Source: Actinomycetes bacterium (GTDB lineage Bacteria; Actinomycetota; Actinomycetes; Mycobacteriales; Mycobacteriaceae). Taken from it: a stretch of DNA of 64,000 nt. A program made the position numbers and the translations under genes. Location of the stretch: the NCBI GenBank assembly GCA_023404955.1, contig JAEXZY010000152.1:17869-81868 (forward strand), read 5' to 3'. Below the pieces are notes generated by a model, which worked only from the letters and a program-made list of their open reading frames with translations, ran no database searches and had not been told where the DNA came from. Below are positions 1-9,016 of the stretch, piece by piece; the stretch's first letter is position 1; each line of letters starts with the position of its first letter.

Positions 1-375
1 GTTCTCGATGACCCACATCTCCCACAGCGGGCGGGTGCGATCCAGCGGCAGGGACGCGATGTGTCCGCAGATCTCGGCGAGCTCCCGCGGGCCACCCGGC
101 GACGGCAGCCCCATCCGGTGCAGGTGCCGGTCGACGTCGAAGTCCGGATCGTCCACCCATACGGGATGGTCGAGGTTGAATCGGTTGTCGGCCAAGCGTT
201 CCCGAAACTCGGGCATTGCGCGGATGCGTTCGGCCAGCAGGTCACGCAGCCGGGCGAAGGAGTAGCCGCCGGGCATCGTGGAGGCATCGAGTTCGAGGAT
301 CGAGCACACGTGCAATGGCTGCGCCGCGGTCTCGAGGTAGAGAAAACTGGCGTCGAGCCCGCTGAGCCGTTGCAT
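1..375 (-). CDS. WS/DGAT acyltransferase, N-terminal part (cut by window edge)
   Basis: The first 125 codons of a wax ester synthase/diacylglycerol acyltransferase-family protein are visible; the rest lies outside the window. The start MQRLSGLDASFLYLETA is the hallmark N terminus of this family, and the segments PLHVCSILELD and MPEFRERLADNRF also fit. Family members transfer acyl-CoA chains to diacylglycerol or fatty alcohols and make storage lipid in mycobacteria. The catalytic HHxxxDG motif normally lies near residue 140 and is beyond the edge, so activity cannot be judged. The ATG at 373-375 was chosen because it gives exactly the conserved N terminus. The gene is divergent from panB across a 157-bp gap that must hold both promoters. 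Confidence 0.88.
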   Translation of the reverse strand, partial: MQRLSGLDASFLYLETAAQPLHVCSILELDASTMPGGYSFARLRDLLAERIRAMPEFRERLADNRFNLDHPVWVDDPDFDVDRHLHRMGLPSPGGPRELAEICGHIASLPLDRTRPLWEMWVIEN

Positions 376-532
376 CCGCCGATCGTAGGCGCGCCGAAGA
401 TGGATGTGAGCAAATCCACTTAACGCGTTGTTCAACTTCTTGTGACGTGATGGCAGACTTGACGGGTCAGCGGAACCCGGGGACCCCGAGCGGCCTCGAG
501 GATCCGAAACGACCACCCATCTGGAGACATCG

Positions 533-1375
533 ATGTCTGAACAGAGTGTGTACGGGGCTGCCGCCCACACCGCTGCTCCGCGGACCAAGATCCGCACCCA
601 TCACCTCGCCACGTGGAAATCCGAAGGCCACAAGTGGGCGATGCTGACGGCGTACGACTTCTCGACCGCCCGAGTGTTCGACGAGGCCGAGATTCCGGTG
701 CTCCTCGTGGGCGACTCGGCGGCCAACGTCGTGTACGGCTACGACACCACCGTGCCGGTCACGATCGACGAGCTGATCCCGCTGGTGCGCGGTGTCGTTC
801 GGGGTGCCCCGCACGCGCTGGTCGTGGCCGATCTGCCGTTCGGCAGCTACGAGGCCGGTCCGGCGCAGGCTCTGGCGACCGCCACCCGGTTCCTGAAGGA
901 GACGGGCGCGCACGCGGTCAAGCTCGAGGGCGGCGAGCGGGTGGCCGAGCAGATCGCCACCGTGTCGGCCGCCGGTATCCCGGTGATGGCGCACATCGGT
1001 TTCACCCCGCAGAGCGTGAACGGGCTGGGCGGCTTCAAGGTGCAGGGTCGCGGTGACGGCGCCGAGCAGACGATCCACGACGCGATCGCCGTGCAGGAAG
1101 CCGGCGCGTTCGCGGTGGTGATGGAGATGGTGCCCGCCGAGCTGGCCACGCAGATCACCGGCAAGCTGACCATCCCGACGGTCGGCATCGGCGCCGGCCC
1201 CAACTGCGACGGCCAGGTGCTCGTCTGGCAGGACATGGCCGGCATGACCAGCGGCCGCACCGCGAAGTTCGTCAAGAAGTTCGGTGCGGTCGGCGACGAA
1301 CTGCGACGCGCTGCAACGCAATACGCAGCCGAGGTGGCCACCGGAGCGTTCCCCGCCGAGGAGCACTCCTTCTAG
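533..1375 (+). CDS. panB: 3-methyl-2-oxobutanoate hydroxymethyltransferase
   Basis: PanB (280 aa) transfers a hydroxymethyl group from methylene-THF to 2-ketoisovalerate, giving ketopantoate, the first committed step of pantothenate and CoA synthesis in the cytosol. It is a full-length TIM barrel. The metal ligands are visible as D61 (GDSAANVVYGYDTT), D100 (ADLPFGSY) and E132 (KLEGG), and the catalytic Glu is near 198 (VMEMVPAEL). GGAGA lies six bases before the ATG and supports this start. The N-terminal 20 residues are an extension also common in mycobacterial PanB. The gene stands alone on its strand; panC and panD are not adjacent. It ends 3 bp from the convergent crotonase gene. Confidence 0.97.
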   Translation: MSEQSVYGAAAHTAAPRTKIRTHHLATWKSEGHKWAMLTAYDFSTARVFDEAEIPVLLVGDSAANVVYGYDTTVPVTIDELIPLVRGVVRGAPHALVVADLPFGSYEAGPAQALATATRFLKETGAHAVKLEGGERVAEQIATVSAAGIPVMAHIGFTPQSVNGLGGFKVQGRGDGAEQTIHDAIAVQEAGAFAVVMEMVPAELATQITGKLTIPTVGIGAGPNCDGQVLVWQDMAGMTSGRTAKFVKKFGAVGDELRRAATQYAAEVATGAFPAEEHSF

Positions 1376-1378
1376 CCG

Positions 1379-2158
1379 TCAGGCGAAGCCGGGTGTGCGC
1401 TTCGCCAGGAACGCATCGACACCCTCACGGCCGTCGGCGGATTCGGCGCGCCGGGCGATCAGCCGGCCCTCGAGCTCCATCTGGGCCTCGAGCCCGTTGC
1501 CGAAGCTGTCGTGCAGCAGCGCCTTGACGCCGCCGTTGGCGCCGCCCGAGGTCTGCAGCATCGCCGCGGCGAGATCGTCGACGCGCTGCGCGAGCGCGTC
1601 GTCGGCGACCACCTCGGTGAGAAGGCCCCATTGCAGGGCCTCCTGGGCGGACAGCTTGCGATTGGTGAGCATCAGCTCCTTGGCCCGCGCCATCCCCACC
1701 AGGCGCGGCAGCACGTAGCTGGCGCTGCCGTCGGGCGTCAGACCGACCCGCGTGTAGGCCATCGTGAAGGAAGACGATTCCGCGGCGACGGTGAGATCTC
1801 CCAGGACCGCCAACGAGAATCCCGCGCCGGCCGCAGCGCCGTTGACCGCGGTGATCACCACCGCGTCGCACCGCGCGAGGGTCGAAATCGCACGGTGCAG
1901 GTCGTCGGCGACGCCCTTGAGGTGACGGCCGCGGTGCGGAGCGGCGGCGAAGTCCTTGAGATCGCCTCCGGCGCTGAAGAATCGGCCGGCACCGGTGATG
2001 ACGACGACCTTGACCGCGGGGTCGTCGCACGCGGCGGCCGCGATCGCGAGCTCGCGCGCCATCTCGGCGTTGATCCCGTTGGCGGCGTCGGGACGGTTCA
2101 GGGTCAGGCGCACCAACCCTGCGCTGCGCTGCACGTCGATGGTGTGGAAGTCGCTCAC
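1379..2158 (-). CDS. PaaG-like enoyl-CoA hydratase/isomerase (crotonase family)
   Basis: A 259-aa crotonase-fold acyl-CoA enzyme. The oxyanion-hole segments FFSAGGDLKDF and NGAAAGAGFSLAVLGD are present. The two glutamates of classical enoyl-CoA hydratase are missing. Instead the second site reads RVGLTPDGSASYVLPR, with Asp in the position used by PaaG (ring-epoxide isomerase of phenylacetate catabolism) and by delta3-delta2 isomerases. An isomerase or related reaction is therefore more likely than simple hydration; the substrate is unknown. The GTG start at 2158 gives the usual MSDFHTIDV-type N terminus; a longer open frame upstream overlaps the ligase gene and lacks conservation signals. The gene follows the fatty-acyl-AMP ligase by 25 bp and is probably cotranscribed with it. 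Confidence 0.85.
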   Translation of the reverse strand: MSDFHTIDVQRSAGLVRLTLNRPDAANGINAEMARELAIAAAACDDPAVKVVVITGAGRFFSAGGDLKDFAAAPHRGRHLKGVADDLHRAISTLARCDAVVITAVNGAAAGAGFSLAVLGDLTVAAESSSFTMAYTRVGLTPDGSASYVLPRLVGMARAKELMLTNRKLSAQEALQWGLLTEVVADDALAQRVDDLAAAMLQTSGGANGGVKALLHDSFGNGLEAQMELEGRLIARRAESADGREGVDAFLAKRTPGFA

Positions 2159-2183
2159 ACCGCCGACGGTATCGCGCGTCGCC

Positions 2184-3965
2184 CTACAGGGTGCCGTCGA
2201 GGTAGCGCGCCCGGCAGGCCCGGCGCGCCAACTTGCCGCTCGTCGTCCGCGGAATGACGCCCGCGGCAACGAGTTTGATGTCGGCGAGCGGGATTGCGTG
2301 GCGTCGCGAGACCGCAGCGCGGATGGCCTCGACGATGGGGGCGGCATCGGCGCGCCCCGCGCCGGGCGCGCGTTCGGCGACGATCACCACCTCTTCGCGA
2401 CCGACACCGGGCACGGAGAACGCGGTGACGAAGCCGGACCGCACGGCCTTGGAGGCCGCGGAGACGGTCGCCTCGATGTCCTGCGGATAGTGGTTGCGGC
2501 CGTCGACGATCACCAGATCCTTGACCCGTCCGGTGATGTGCAGCTGGCCGTCGATGTAGACGCCGAGGTCGCCGGTGCGCAACCACAGTCCGCTCTCGGC
2601 CGCGCCGTCGGCGTGGCTGGACTCGGTCAGGCGGGACTGCAGCTTGTTGCGGAAGGTCAGCTCGGTTTCGTCGGTGCGGTTCCAGTACCCGCGGCCGATG
2701 TTGTCGCCGTGCAGCCAGATCTCACCGACCCGTCCGTCAGGCAACTCGGCGTCAGTCTGCGGGTCGACGATCACCGCCCATTGGCTGCGCGCGATCTGAC
2801 CGCACGACACGCTGACCACGGCGTCGGGATCGTCGGCGCTGACCTGGACAGCGTCTCCCCCGCCCAGCGCGTCCCGGTCGAGGTGGACGGCCTTGGGCGC
2901 GGACCCGGACTCGGTGGTGGAGACGAACAGCGTGGCCTCGGCCATCCCGTAGGACGGTTTGATCGCCGCAGGGTCCAGGCCGTACGGCGCGAAGGCATCG
3001 ACGAAGGCGTCGACCGACGCCATGCTGACCGGCTCGGAGCCATTGATCAGGCCGGCCACGTTGCTGAGGTCGAGCGCGTCGCCGGCGGGCGGGCGGCCGC
3101 GCTGCGCGGCGAGTTCGAACGCGAAGTTGGGTGCCGCCGCGAAGGTCGGCTTGTCCGACGCGCCGAGCTCCCGGATCCAGCGGTAGGGCCGCCGCACGAA
3201 CGCGACCGGTGACATCAGCGTGATGTGGGCGCCCAGCAGTGCCGGGAACATGATCATCAGCAGACCCATGTCGTGGAACAGCGGCAGCCAGCTCACGCTG
3301 CGGGTGTTCCAGTCCAGGCCAACGGATTCGATCATCTGCACCACGTTGGTGGCGGCGCCGCGGTGGGTGATCTCGACGCCGGCGGGCGTACGCGTGGACC
3401 CGGATGTGTACTGCAGGTAGGCGATGTCGTCGGTGCCGATGCGGACCGGTGTGAAGTGTTCGCCGACGGCGTCGGGGACCGCATCGACGGCGATCATCCG
3501 CGGCCGTCGGTCGCGCGGGATGGTGCGTAGGAAGTCGCGCACCGGCGCGGCGGCCGCTGTGGTGGTCAGCACGACGGTCGGCTGTGCATCGCCGAGCACG
3601 GCTTCGAGGCGTTCGGTGTGCCCGGGCAGCTCGGGGGCGAACAGCGGGACCGCGATGCCGCCGGCCTGGATGGCGGCGAAGAACCCGACCACGTACTCCA
3701 CGCCCTGCGGGGCGAGGATGGCGATCCGGTCGCCGGTGTCGGTGATCTGCTGGAGTCGGGCACTGACGGCGCGGAGTCGAGTGCGCATCTGCGACCACGT
3801 CAGCTCGACCGTGCAGTCCCGTTCGTAGTCGAGATAGCGGTAGGCAGGCGCCTCGCCCGACTGCTCAGCGTGGCGATCCATGAACGACGTCAGCGTGACT
3901 CCGGCAGGAATCTCGATGTTGCCTTCGGCGTCGAGATAATCCTCGAGCCTCATCTCTGGACTCAT
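2184..3965 (-). CDS. Fatty-acyl-AMP ligase (FadD32-like FAAL)
   Basis: A 593-aa member of the acyl-adenylate-forming superfamily. Motifs in order: YLQYTSGSTRTPAGVEITH (P-loop, ~190-210), SWLPLFHDMGL, SYGMAEATLFVS (FAAL-type A5 motif), WLRTGDLGVY, KDLVIVDGRNHYPQDIE and the C-terminal lysine motif TSGKLARRACR. The YGMAEATLF and GRNHYPQDIE forms are characteristic of FAALs, which make acyl-AMP and hand it to an ACP or polyketide synthase rather than to CoA. No polyketide synthase is nearby, so the acceptor is unknown. The ATG at 3965 has a TACAAT -10 six bases upstream, suggesting a leaderless mRNA. The PaaG-like gene follows directly. Confidence 0.9.
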   Translation of the reverse strand: MSPEMRLEDYLDAEGNIEIPAGVTLTSFMDRHAEQSGEAPAYRYLDYERDCTVELTWSQMRTRLRAVSARLQQITDTGDRIAILAPQGVEYVVGFFAAIQAGGIAVPLFAPELPGHTERLEAVLGDAQPTVVLTTTAAAAPVRDFLRTIPRDRRPRMIAVDAVPDAVGEHFTPVRIGTDDIAYLQYTSGSTRTPAGVEITHRGAATNVVQMIESVGLDWNTRSVSWLPLFHDMGLLMIMFPALLGAHITLMSPVAFVRRPYRWIRELGASDKPTFAAAPNFAFELAAQRGRPPAGDALDLSNVAGLINGSEPVSMASVDAFVDAFAPYGLDPAAIKPSYGMAEATLFVSTTESGSAPKAVHLDRDALGGGDAVQVSADDPDAVVSVSCGQIARSQWAVIVDPQTDAELPDGRVGEIWLHGDNIGRGYWNRTDETELTFRNKLQSRLTESSHADGAAESGLWLRTGDLGVYIDGQLHITGRVKDLVIVDGRNHYPQDIEATVSAASKAVRSGFVTAFSVPGVGREEVVIVAERAPGAGRADAAPIVEAIRAAVSRRHAIPLADIKLVAAGVIPRTTSGKLARRACRARYLDGTL

Positions 3966-3971
3966 AAGAGA

Positions 3972-3977
3972 ATTGTA
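3972..3977 (-). promoter_or_regulatory. Leaderless -10 element for the fatty-acyl-AMP ligase
   Basis: On the minus strand TACAAT is followed by six bases (TCTCTT) and then the ATG of the ligase. This matches the mycobacterial TANNNT -10 with transcription starting at the A of the start codon. No Shine-Dalgarno is present. This is a motif-based call only. Confidence 0.55.
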
Positions 3978-4116
3978 AGAGTCGCCGGTGGCGCCGCGCG
4001 CACGTGTCCGGCGCGTCCGGTGTCGAGTCGATTCCGGTTCGATAACGGCGACCGGGTTTGCGGTTCATCTGCGTGTGGCAGTCTTGTGGCCCCCCTCCCG
4101 CGAAACGAAGGTGTTC

Positions 4117-5601
4117 ATGCCCGGCCGAACGTCCGATATGTCCAGGTACACCGAGACAGAGCGCAAGTTCGACGTCGACGATGCGACGGTGTCGCCGTCG
4201 TTCGACGGCCTCGCCGCGGTGTCCCGTGCCGAGCGGTCGCCGTCACAGTCGCTCGACGCTGTCTACTACGACACATCGGCTCACGACCTGGCCCGTCACC
4301 GGATCACGCTGCGCCGCCGCACGGGCGGAACCGACGCCGGATGGCACCTGAAGCTGCCGGCCGGACAGGACAGCCGCACCGAGGTTCGGCTTCCGCTCGA
4401 GGACGGCACGCCGGCGCATCCGCAGGTGCCCGACGACCTGCGCGACCTCGTCCTCGCGATCGTCCGGGATCGCGGGCTGGCTCCGGTCGCCAAGATCAGC
4501 ACCGTGCGAGAGGTCACTATGCTCTACGGCGCCGACGGGTCTGAGGTGGCCGAGTTCTGCGATGACCATGTGACCGCGGGCGCGGTCGGCGGCGAGGAGC
4601 AGCACTGGCGGGAGTGGGAGCTGGAGCTCGCCGAGGGCGCTGACCGCGGACTGTTCAAACCGCTGACTCGTCGTCTGCTCGACGCGGGGGCCCGCGCGGC
4701 GAGCCACGGCTCGAAGCTGGGGCGAGTGCTCGCGACTCCGGCCGACGACGCACCCGCGGTCCTGGACGATCCGGTGCATCGCGCGGTGGCCGAACAGGTC
4801 CGCGAGCTCGTCGAATGGGACCGCGCCGTGCGCGCGGACGTTTACGACTCGGTGCACCAGATGCGCGTGACGACACGCAAGATCCGCAGCCTGCTGCAGT
4901 CCTCGGAGGGGGCGTTCGGCATCACCGACGATTCGTGGGTGCTCGCGGAACTGCGAGAGCTCGCGGGCGTGCTCGGGGTGGCGCGCGATGCGGAGGTGCT
5001 GGCCGAGCGGTATGAGCAGGCGCTCGACGGGTTGCCCGACGACCTCGTCCGCGGACCGGTGCGCGAGCGGCTGGTGGAGGGCGCCAAGAAGCGCTACCAG
5101 ACGGGGTGGAAGCGGTCGCTGGCCGCGATGCGGACGCCCCGGTACTTCCGGCTGTTGGAAGCGCTGGAGGAGCTGACGACGGCCGAGCCGTCGCTGGCAC
5201 CGGGCGAGGAACCCACCGAGGTGACCATCGACTCGGCGTACAAGCGGGTGCGCAAGGCGGCGAAGAAGGCGAGCAAGGTCGCGGACGACGCCGAGCACGC
5301 CGATGAGGCGCTGCACAAGATCCGTAAGCGTGCGAAGCAGCTGCGCTACACCGCCGCGGCCACCGGCAAGTCGAAGGTGGCCGACCGGGCGAAGGCGATC
5401 CAGTCGCTGCTGGGCGATCACCAGGACAGCGTGGTGAGCCGGGCTCATCTGAGCCGGCAGGCCGAACAGGCGCACGCGGCGGGCGAGGACACCTTCACCT
5501 ACGGGCTGCTGTATCAGCAGGAACACGAGCTGGCGGTGCGCTGCGAGGAGCAGGTGGCCGACGCGCTCGAGCAGCTGGCGAAGGCCGTCAAGAAGGCCTG
5601 A
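4117..5601 (+). CDS. CYTH and CHAD domain protein
   Basis: A 494-aa two-domain protein. The N-terminal CYTH domain (~10-200) carries the ExExK signature in YTETERKFDV (E13, E15, K17) and basic or acidic strands such as ITLRRRTGG and WHLKLPAG expected of a triphosphate tunnel. The C-terminal CHAD domain (~220-490) is helical and rich in conserved His, Arg and Lys, for example VHQMRVTTRKIRSLL and LHKIRKRAKQLRYT. CYTH proteins hydrolyse triphosphates or polyphosphate; CHAD domains bind polyphosphate. A role in polyphosphate handling is therefore inferred. The ATG at 4117 is preceded by GAAGG at a 5-base distance; a second ATG at 4138 is possible. The position corresponds to Rv2226 by synteny. 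It runs toward rnpB, whose 3' end is 11 bp away. Confidence 0.92.
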   Translation: MPGRTSDMSRYTETERKFDVDDATVSPSFDGLAAVSRAERSPSQSLDAVYYDTSAHDLARHRITLRRRTGGTDAGWHLKLPAGQDSRTEVRLPLEDGTPAHPQVPDDLRDLVLAIVRDRGLAPVAKISTVREVTMLYGADGSEVAEFCDDHVTAGAVGGEEQHWREWELELAEGADRGLFKPLTRRLLDAGARAASHGSKLGRVLATPADDAPAVLDDPVHRAVAEQVRELVEWDRAVRADVYDSVHQMRVTTRKIRSLLQSSEGAFGITDDSWVLAELRELAGVLGVARDAEVLAERYEQALDGLPDDLVRGPVRERLVEGAKKRYQTGWKRSLAAMRTPRYFRLLEALEELTTAEPSLAPGEEPTEVTIDSAYKRVRKAAKKASKVADDAEHADEALHKIRKRAKQLRYTAAATGKSKVADRAKAIQSLLGDHQDSVVSRAHLSRQAEQAHAAGEDTFTYGLLYQQEHELAVRCEEQVADALEQLAKAVKKA

Positions 5602-5612
5602 CCCCGCGAGGG

Positions 5613-6047
<435 letters not shown>

Positions 6048-6103
6048 CCTGACAACGTAGCGCTTGCGGCGGCGATTCCGGTAACGGATGCGCACGCCTG
6101 ATG

Positions 6104-7402
6104 TCAGGCGCTGCGTTTGAGTTCGACACCCAGTTCCACGATGTCGATGCTGAGTCGTCCTTCGATGACGCTGTAGCGGCGGCGTATCGAGGGTCCGGGT
6201 AGGGGTGGTGCGGTGGAGTGGTAGGTCGCGCCGGTGGGGGTGGTGTAGGTGGCGGTGTGCCGGCCCTGGGTGTGGTGGGTGGTGACGGTCCAGCCGGGGG
6301 CTTCTTTGGCGTAGTTGCAGGCTGCGCAGGAACCCAGTCCGTTGAGCGCGCTTGTCTTGCCGCCCGTGCGGGCGGGGGTGGCGTGGTCGTGGTGGCGGAT
6401 GGGGGCGTCGCAGTAGGGGGTGCGGCAGGTTTGGTCGCGCAGGCCGATGAATGTGGCCAGCCCTTTCGGGAAGATCCGGGCCTTGGATTCCATCGCGACC
6501 AGCTGTCCGCTGCTGGGGTGGCGGTAGAGCCGCCGCAGCGTGGCTTTTGCGCTCTCGTCGGCCACGGTGTCGGACACCAGCTCACGAACGACCGCGGCGG
6601 GCACGGGCCCGTAGCCGTCGACCCAGCCCGGGGAATCGTCGTCGCCGAGCAGGGTGGTGTCGGCCATGACCAGGTTGACCGCGATCGGCACCGGCGTCTC
6701 GGCCGGACGGGCGGTCACCCGCTCATACAGGGTGTCGGTCATGATCTGCCCGCGCGGGCGGCCGTCCCCGCACAGGTCGGCGTCGCGTTTGAGGGCGGCG
6801 TACACGCCGATGCCTTGTGCTAGGGGCATCAGGGCGGTCAGGTAGACCATGCCGTTGGGTGCGGGTCGGGTCGACACCCGCGCTGAGGCCGCCGCCCGCT
6901 CTTTGCGCTGCACGACCGCGGCGGCGTCCAACCGGGCCGCGATCGCCGCAGCGGCGGCCTCGATGCGCGCATTGCCCAACCCGACCAGCCCCTGCTGATC
7001 TGCGCACAGTTCGGCGTCCAGCGTCCGGCGGTCCTCGACGGTCAGGCAGGCCGACTGTTTGACGATCAGCGTGGCTCGGTATTCGGTCAACACGCCGGAT
7101 TCGAGCGCGGCCAGCGTGTGGGGCATTTCGTGCACCAGGGCCTGGGCGAAGCCGAGGTGCTGGTGACCGCGGGCTGGGGAATCCACCCGGGCCAGCGCGA
7201 CTTCGGAGGCCAGCCCCCGCCCGCGTTTCCGCGCGGGCATCCCCGCCTCGGCCTCAGAAGCCCGCCGTTTCTCCGCCCACAAGGCGGTGGCGCGAGCCTG
7301 CATCGCGGCCGCGGTGGCCTTGAGCCGTTCGCAGCCCGCCACGACCTCGCGCAGCTCGGCCTCCGAGGCCGAACCATCGAAATCGAACACCTGTGCGAAC
7401 AT
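6104..7402 (-). CDS. DUF222 / HNH endonuclease-domain protein (13E12 family)
   Basis: A 432-aa member of the DUF222-HNH (13E12 repeat) family, which is present in many copies in actinobacterial genomes. The N-terminal ~300 residues are the helical DUF222 region. The C terminus (~330-385) is an HNH module with CRTPYCDAP, RHHDHATPA and CAACNYAKE, which should bind a zinc and a catalytic metal. The biological role of the family is not established; nuclease activity is inferred from the fold. The start at 7402 follows GAGGC. The methyltransferase stop lies only 9 bp upstream, so the gene looks like the last member of the oxidoreductase-methyltransferase unit. Confidence 0.88.
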   Translation of the reverse strand: MFAQVFDFDGSASEAELREVVAGCERLKATAAAMQARATALWAEKRRASEAEAGMPARKRGRGLASEVALARVDSPARGHQHLGFAQALVHEMPHTLAALESGVLTEYRATLIVKQSACLTVEDRRTLDAELCADQQGLVGLGNARIEAAAAAIAARLDAAAVVQRKERAAASARVSTRPAPNGMVYLTALMPLAQGIGVYAALKRDADLCGDGRPRGQIMTDTLYERVTARPAETPVPIAVNLVMADTTLLGDDDSPGWVDGYGPVPAAVVRELVSDTVADESAKATLRRLYRHPSSGQLVAMESKARIFPKGLATFIGLRDQTCRTPYCDAPIRHHDHATPARTGGKTSALNGLGSCAACNYAKEAPGWTVTTHHTQGRHTATYTTPTGATYHSTAPPLPGPSIRRRYSVIEGRLSIDIVELGVELKRSA

Positions 7403-7411
7403 GCCTCGAGA

Positions 7412-8050
7412 CTAGCGCGGTCCTCCGACATGTCGGCGTCTGAGCACGATCAGGTTGTCGATCAGCACCGCCTGCTCACCGTCCGGCCCGACTGCCTCAC
7501 GCTCGACGGGCTCCGCGCGCATCGTCTCCCACTGACCGGGGCCAGCATCGATCTGAGCCAGCACACCGTCGACGGTGGGGAACTCGTGGTCGTGCGCCAG
7601 GTTCGACCACGGTGGCGCGGCGCCGTGGTCGACGATGATCAGCACTCCGCCCGGCGCCACGGCGCGAGCGGCGGCGGCGAAGATGCGCTCTCTGTCGAGG
7701 TGCACGAACGATTGCAGGAACTGCGCCGACACCAGATCGAAGGTGCCTTCCGGGAAGTCCTCGGAGAGGTTCATCTGCTGCAACCGAACTCTGTCGACCA
7801 CACCTCGCCGGGCCGCTTCCTCGTCGGCTCGGCTCAGCGCCGTCTCGGAGATGTCCACTCCCAGTGCCTGCCAACCTTTTTCAGCCAGCCACAGCACGTC
7901 GGCCCCCTCGCCGCACCCGAGATCGAGCGCCCGACCCGGCGGCAGCGGGCCCGCCACCTCCGCGAGCCACGGATTGACTCGGCCACTCCACACCCGCTCC
8001 CGTTCGCCGTACCGAGCCTCCCATTGCGCTTTCACGTCGTCCGTACTCAT
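7412..8050 (-). CDS. Class I SAM-dependent methyltransferase
   Basis: A 212-aa Rossmann methyltransferase. Motif I is RALDLGCGEGADVLWLA (~41-57), the acidic end of strand 2 is GVDISETAL, and motif IV is FDLVSAQFLQ. It resembles the small TehB/UbiE-like group often sited beside oxidoreductases; the substrate cannot be read from sequence. Its ATG overlaps the stop codon of the upstream flavin oxidoreductase (ATGA), so the two are translationally coupled. The pairing suggests a detoxification or redox task under control of the divergent XRE-cupin regulator. Confidence 0.85.
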   Translation of the reverse strand: MSTDDVKAQWEARYGERERVWSGRVNPWLAEVAGPLPPGRALDLGCGEGADVLWLAEKGWQALGVDISETALSRADEEAARRGVVDRVRLQQMNLSEDFPEGTFDLVSAQFLQSFVHLDRERIFAAAARAVAPGGVLIIVDHGAAPPWSNLAHDHEFPTVDGVLAQIDAGPGQWETMRAEPVEREAVGPDGEQAVLIDNLIVLRRRHVGGPR

Positions 8051-8958
8051 GCACCCTCCTCCATCTCACTGCGGACAATCGAAGCGGCAGCGCCAGATCC
8101 CGATGCGATCGCTGCTGCCACCTGCGGCATCGATACGCTCGTATCCCCCGCCGCGAACACCCCGGGCACCGAGGTCTGCCACATCGCGTCCACCGCAACA
8201 GATTCCGCCGACACCGGACTCGGCGGCGCGAGAGTCACACCGAGCGCTTGCGCCAGTCCGTTGCGCTGACGCAGCGTGATCGCCACCAGCAACCCCCGCC
8301 GGTTCAGCGTGGCCCCGTCCTCGAACACGATGGCATCGAGCTGCCCGTCCGCACCCGACACGCGCGACACCAGACGCTCGTCGATCGCGATCCCGCGTGC
8401 CGCCAACTGCGCGCGATCGGCGTGACTCAGCTCGGCAGGCCCGTTCGACACGACGACGACGTCATTGCTCCAGCGCTTCAACAGAGTCGCCATGTGCACC
8501 GCCCTCTCCCCCTTCGCGAGCACGCCGAGGGGTTGATCGCGGACTTCCCAGCCGTGGCAGAACGGGCAGTGGAACACCGACCGGCCCCAGAACTCGTCGA
8601 GGCCGGGGACGCTCGGCAGCTGGTAGCGCATGCCGGTCGCCAGCAGGACTCGCCGCACCTGTTCGGTTCCGCCGTCGGCCATCCCAACCGTGAAGCCGCC
8701 TTCGTGTGGGATCACCGAGACGACTTCACCGCCGCGGACTTCGACCGACGGATATCGGATCAGTTCGTCGCGACCCGTCGCGTACAGCTGCGCCGGCGAT
8801 ACCCCGTCGAAGCCGAGGAGTCCGCCGACGCCGTGCGCGGGCAGGTTGCTCTGCTCGCCGGCGTCCACCACGAGTGTTTGCATCCGCGCCCGGCCCAGCA
8901 CCAGCGCGGCGCTCAGTCCGGCGGCCCCGCCGCCGATCACCACACAGTCCTTAGTCAT
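8047..8958 (-). CDS. Thioredoxin-reductase-like FAD/NAD(P) oxidoreductase
   Basis: A 303-aa flavoprotein of the thioredoxin reductase family. The FAD site is VVIGGGAAGLSAALVLGRA (~6-24), the second FAD motif is VPGVFAAGDTS near the C terminus, and a redox-active pair sits at C131/C134 in HCPFCHGWE. The NADPH-domain GxGxxA motif is degenerate (LGVLAKGERA), so the electron donor is uncertain. The ATG at 8958 was chosen over an upstream start because it gives a normal N terminus and has a purine-rich AAGGTGGGG before it. It is divergent from the XRE-cupin regulator with 47 bp between starts and is coupled to the methyltransferase. Confidence 0.87.
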   Translation of the reverse strand: MTKDCVVIGGGAAGLSAALVLGRARMQTLVVDAGEQSNLPAHGVGGLLGFDGVSPAQLYATGRDELIRYPSVEVRGGEVVSVIPHEGGFTVGMADGGTEQVRRVLLATGMRYQLPSVPGLDEFWGRSVFHCPFCHGWEVRDQPLGVLAKGERAVHMATLLKRWSNDVVVVSNGPAELSHADRAQLAARGIAIDERLVSRVSGADGQLDAIVFEDGATLNRRGLLVAITLRQRNGLAQALGVTLAPPSPVSAESVAVDAMWQTSVPGVFAAGDTSVSMPQVAAAIASGSGAAASIVRSEMEEGA

Positions 8959-8999
8959 GTCCCCACCTTGCTCGCGGCGGCTACATTCTGCCAAGCTCT

Positions 9000-9016
9000 T
9001 TTGCCATGCAGGCAAA
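9000..9016. promoter_or_regulatory. Palindromic operator over the XRE-cupin start codon
   Basis: TTTGCC-ATGCA-GGCAAA is a perfect 6-bp inverted repeat with a 5-bp centre, and the ATG of the regulator is in that centre. A related half site, TTCTGCCAAG, lies about 15 bp upstream. Its position between divergent genes and on the start codon suggests autoregulation by the XRE protein. Confidence 0.5.

Noticed and set aside
422..429. AACGCGTT palindrome between the WS/DGAT and panB genes
   Set aside because: Eight-base palindromes occur by chance at this length and GC content, and it does not align with a promoter signal.
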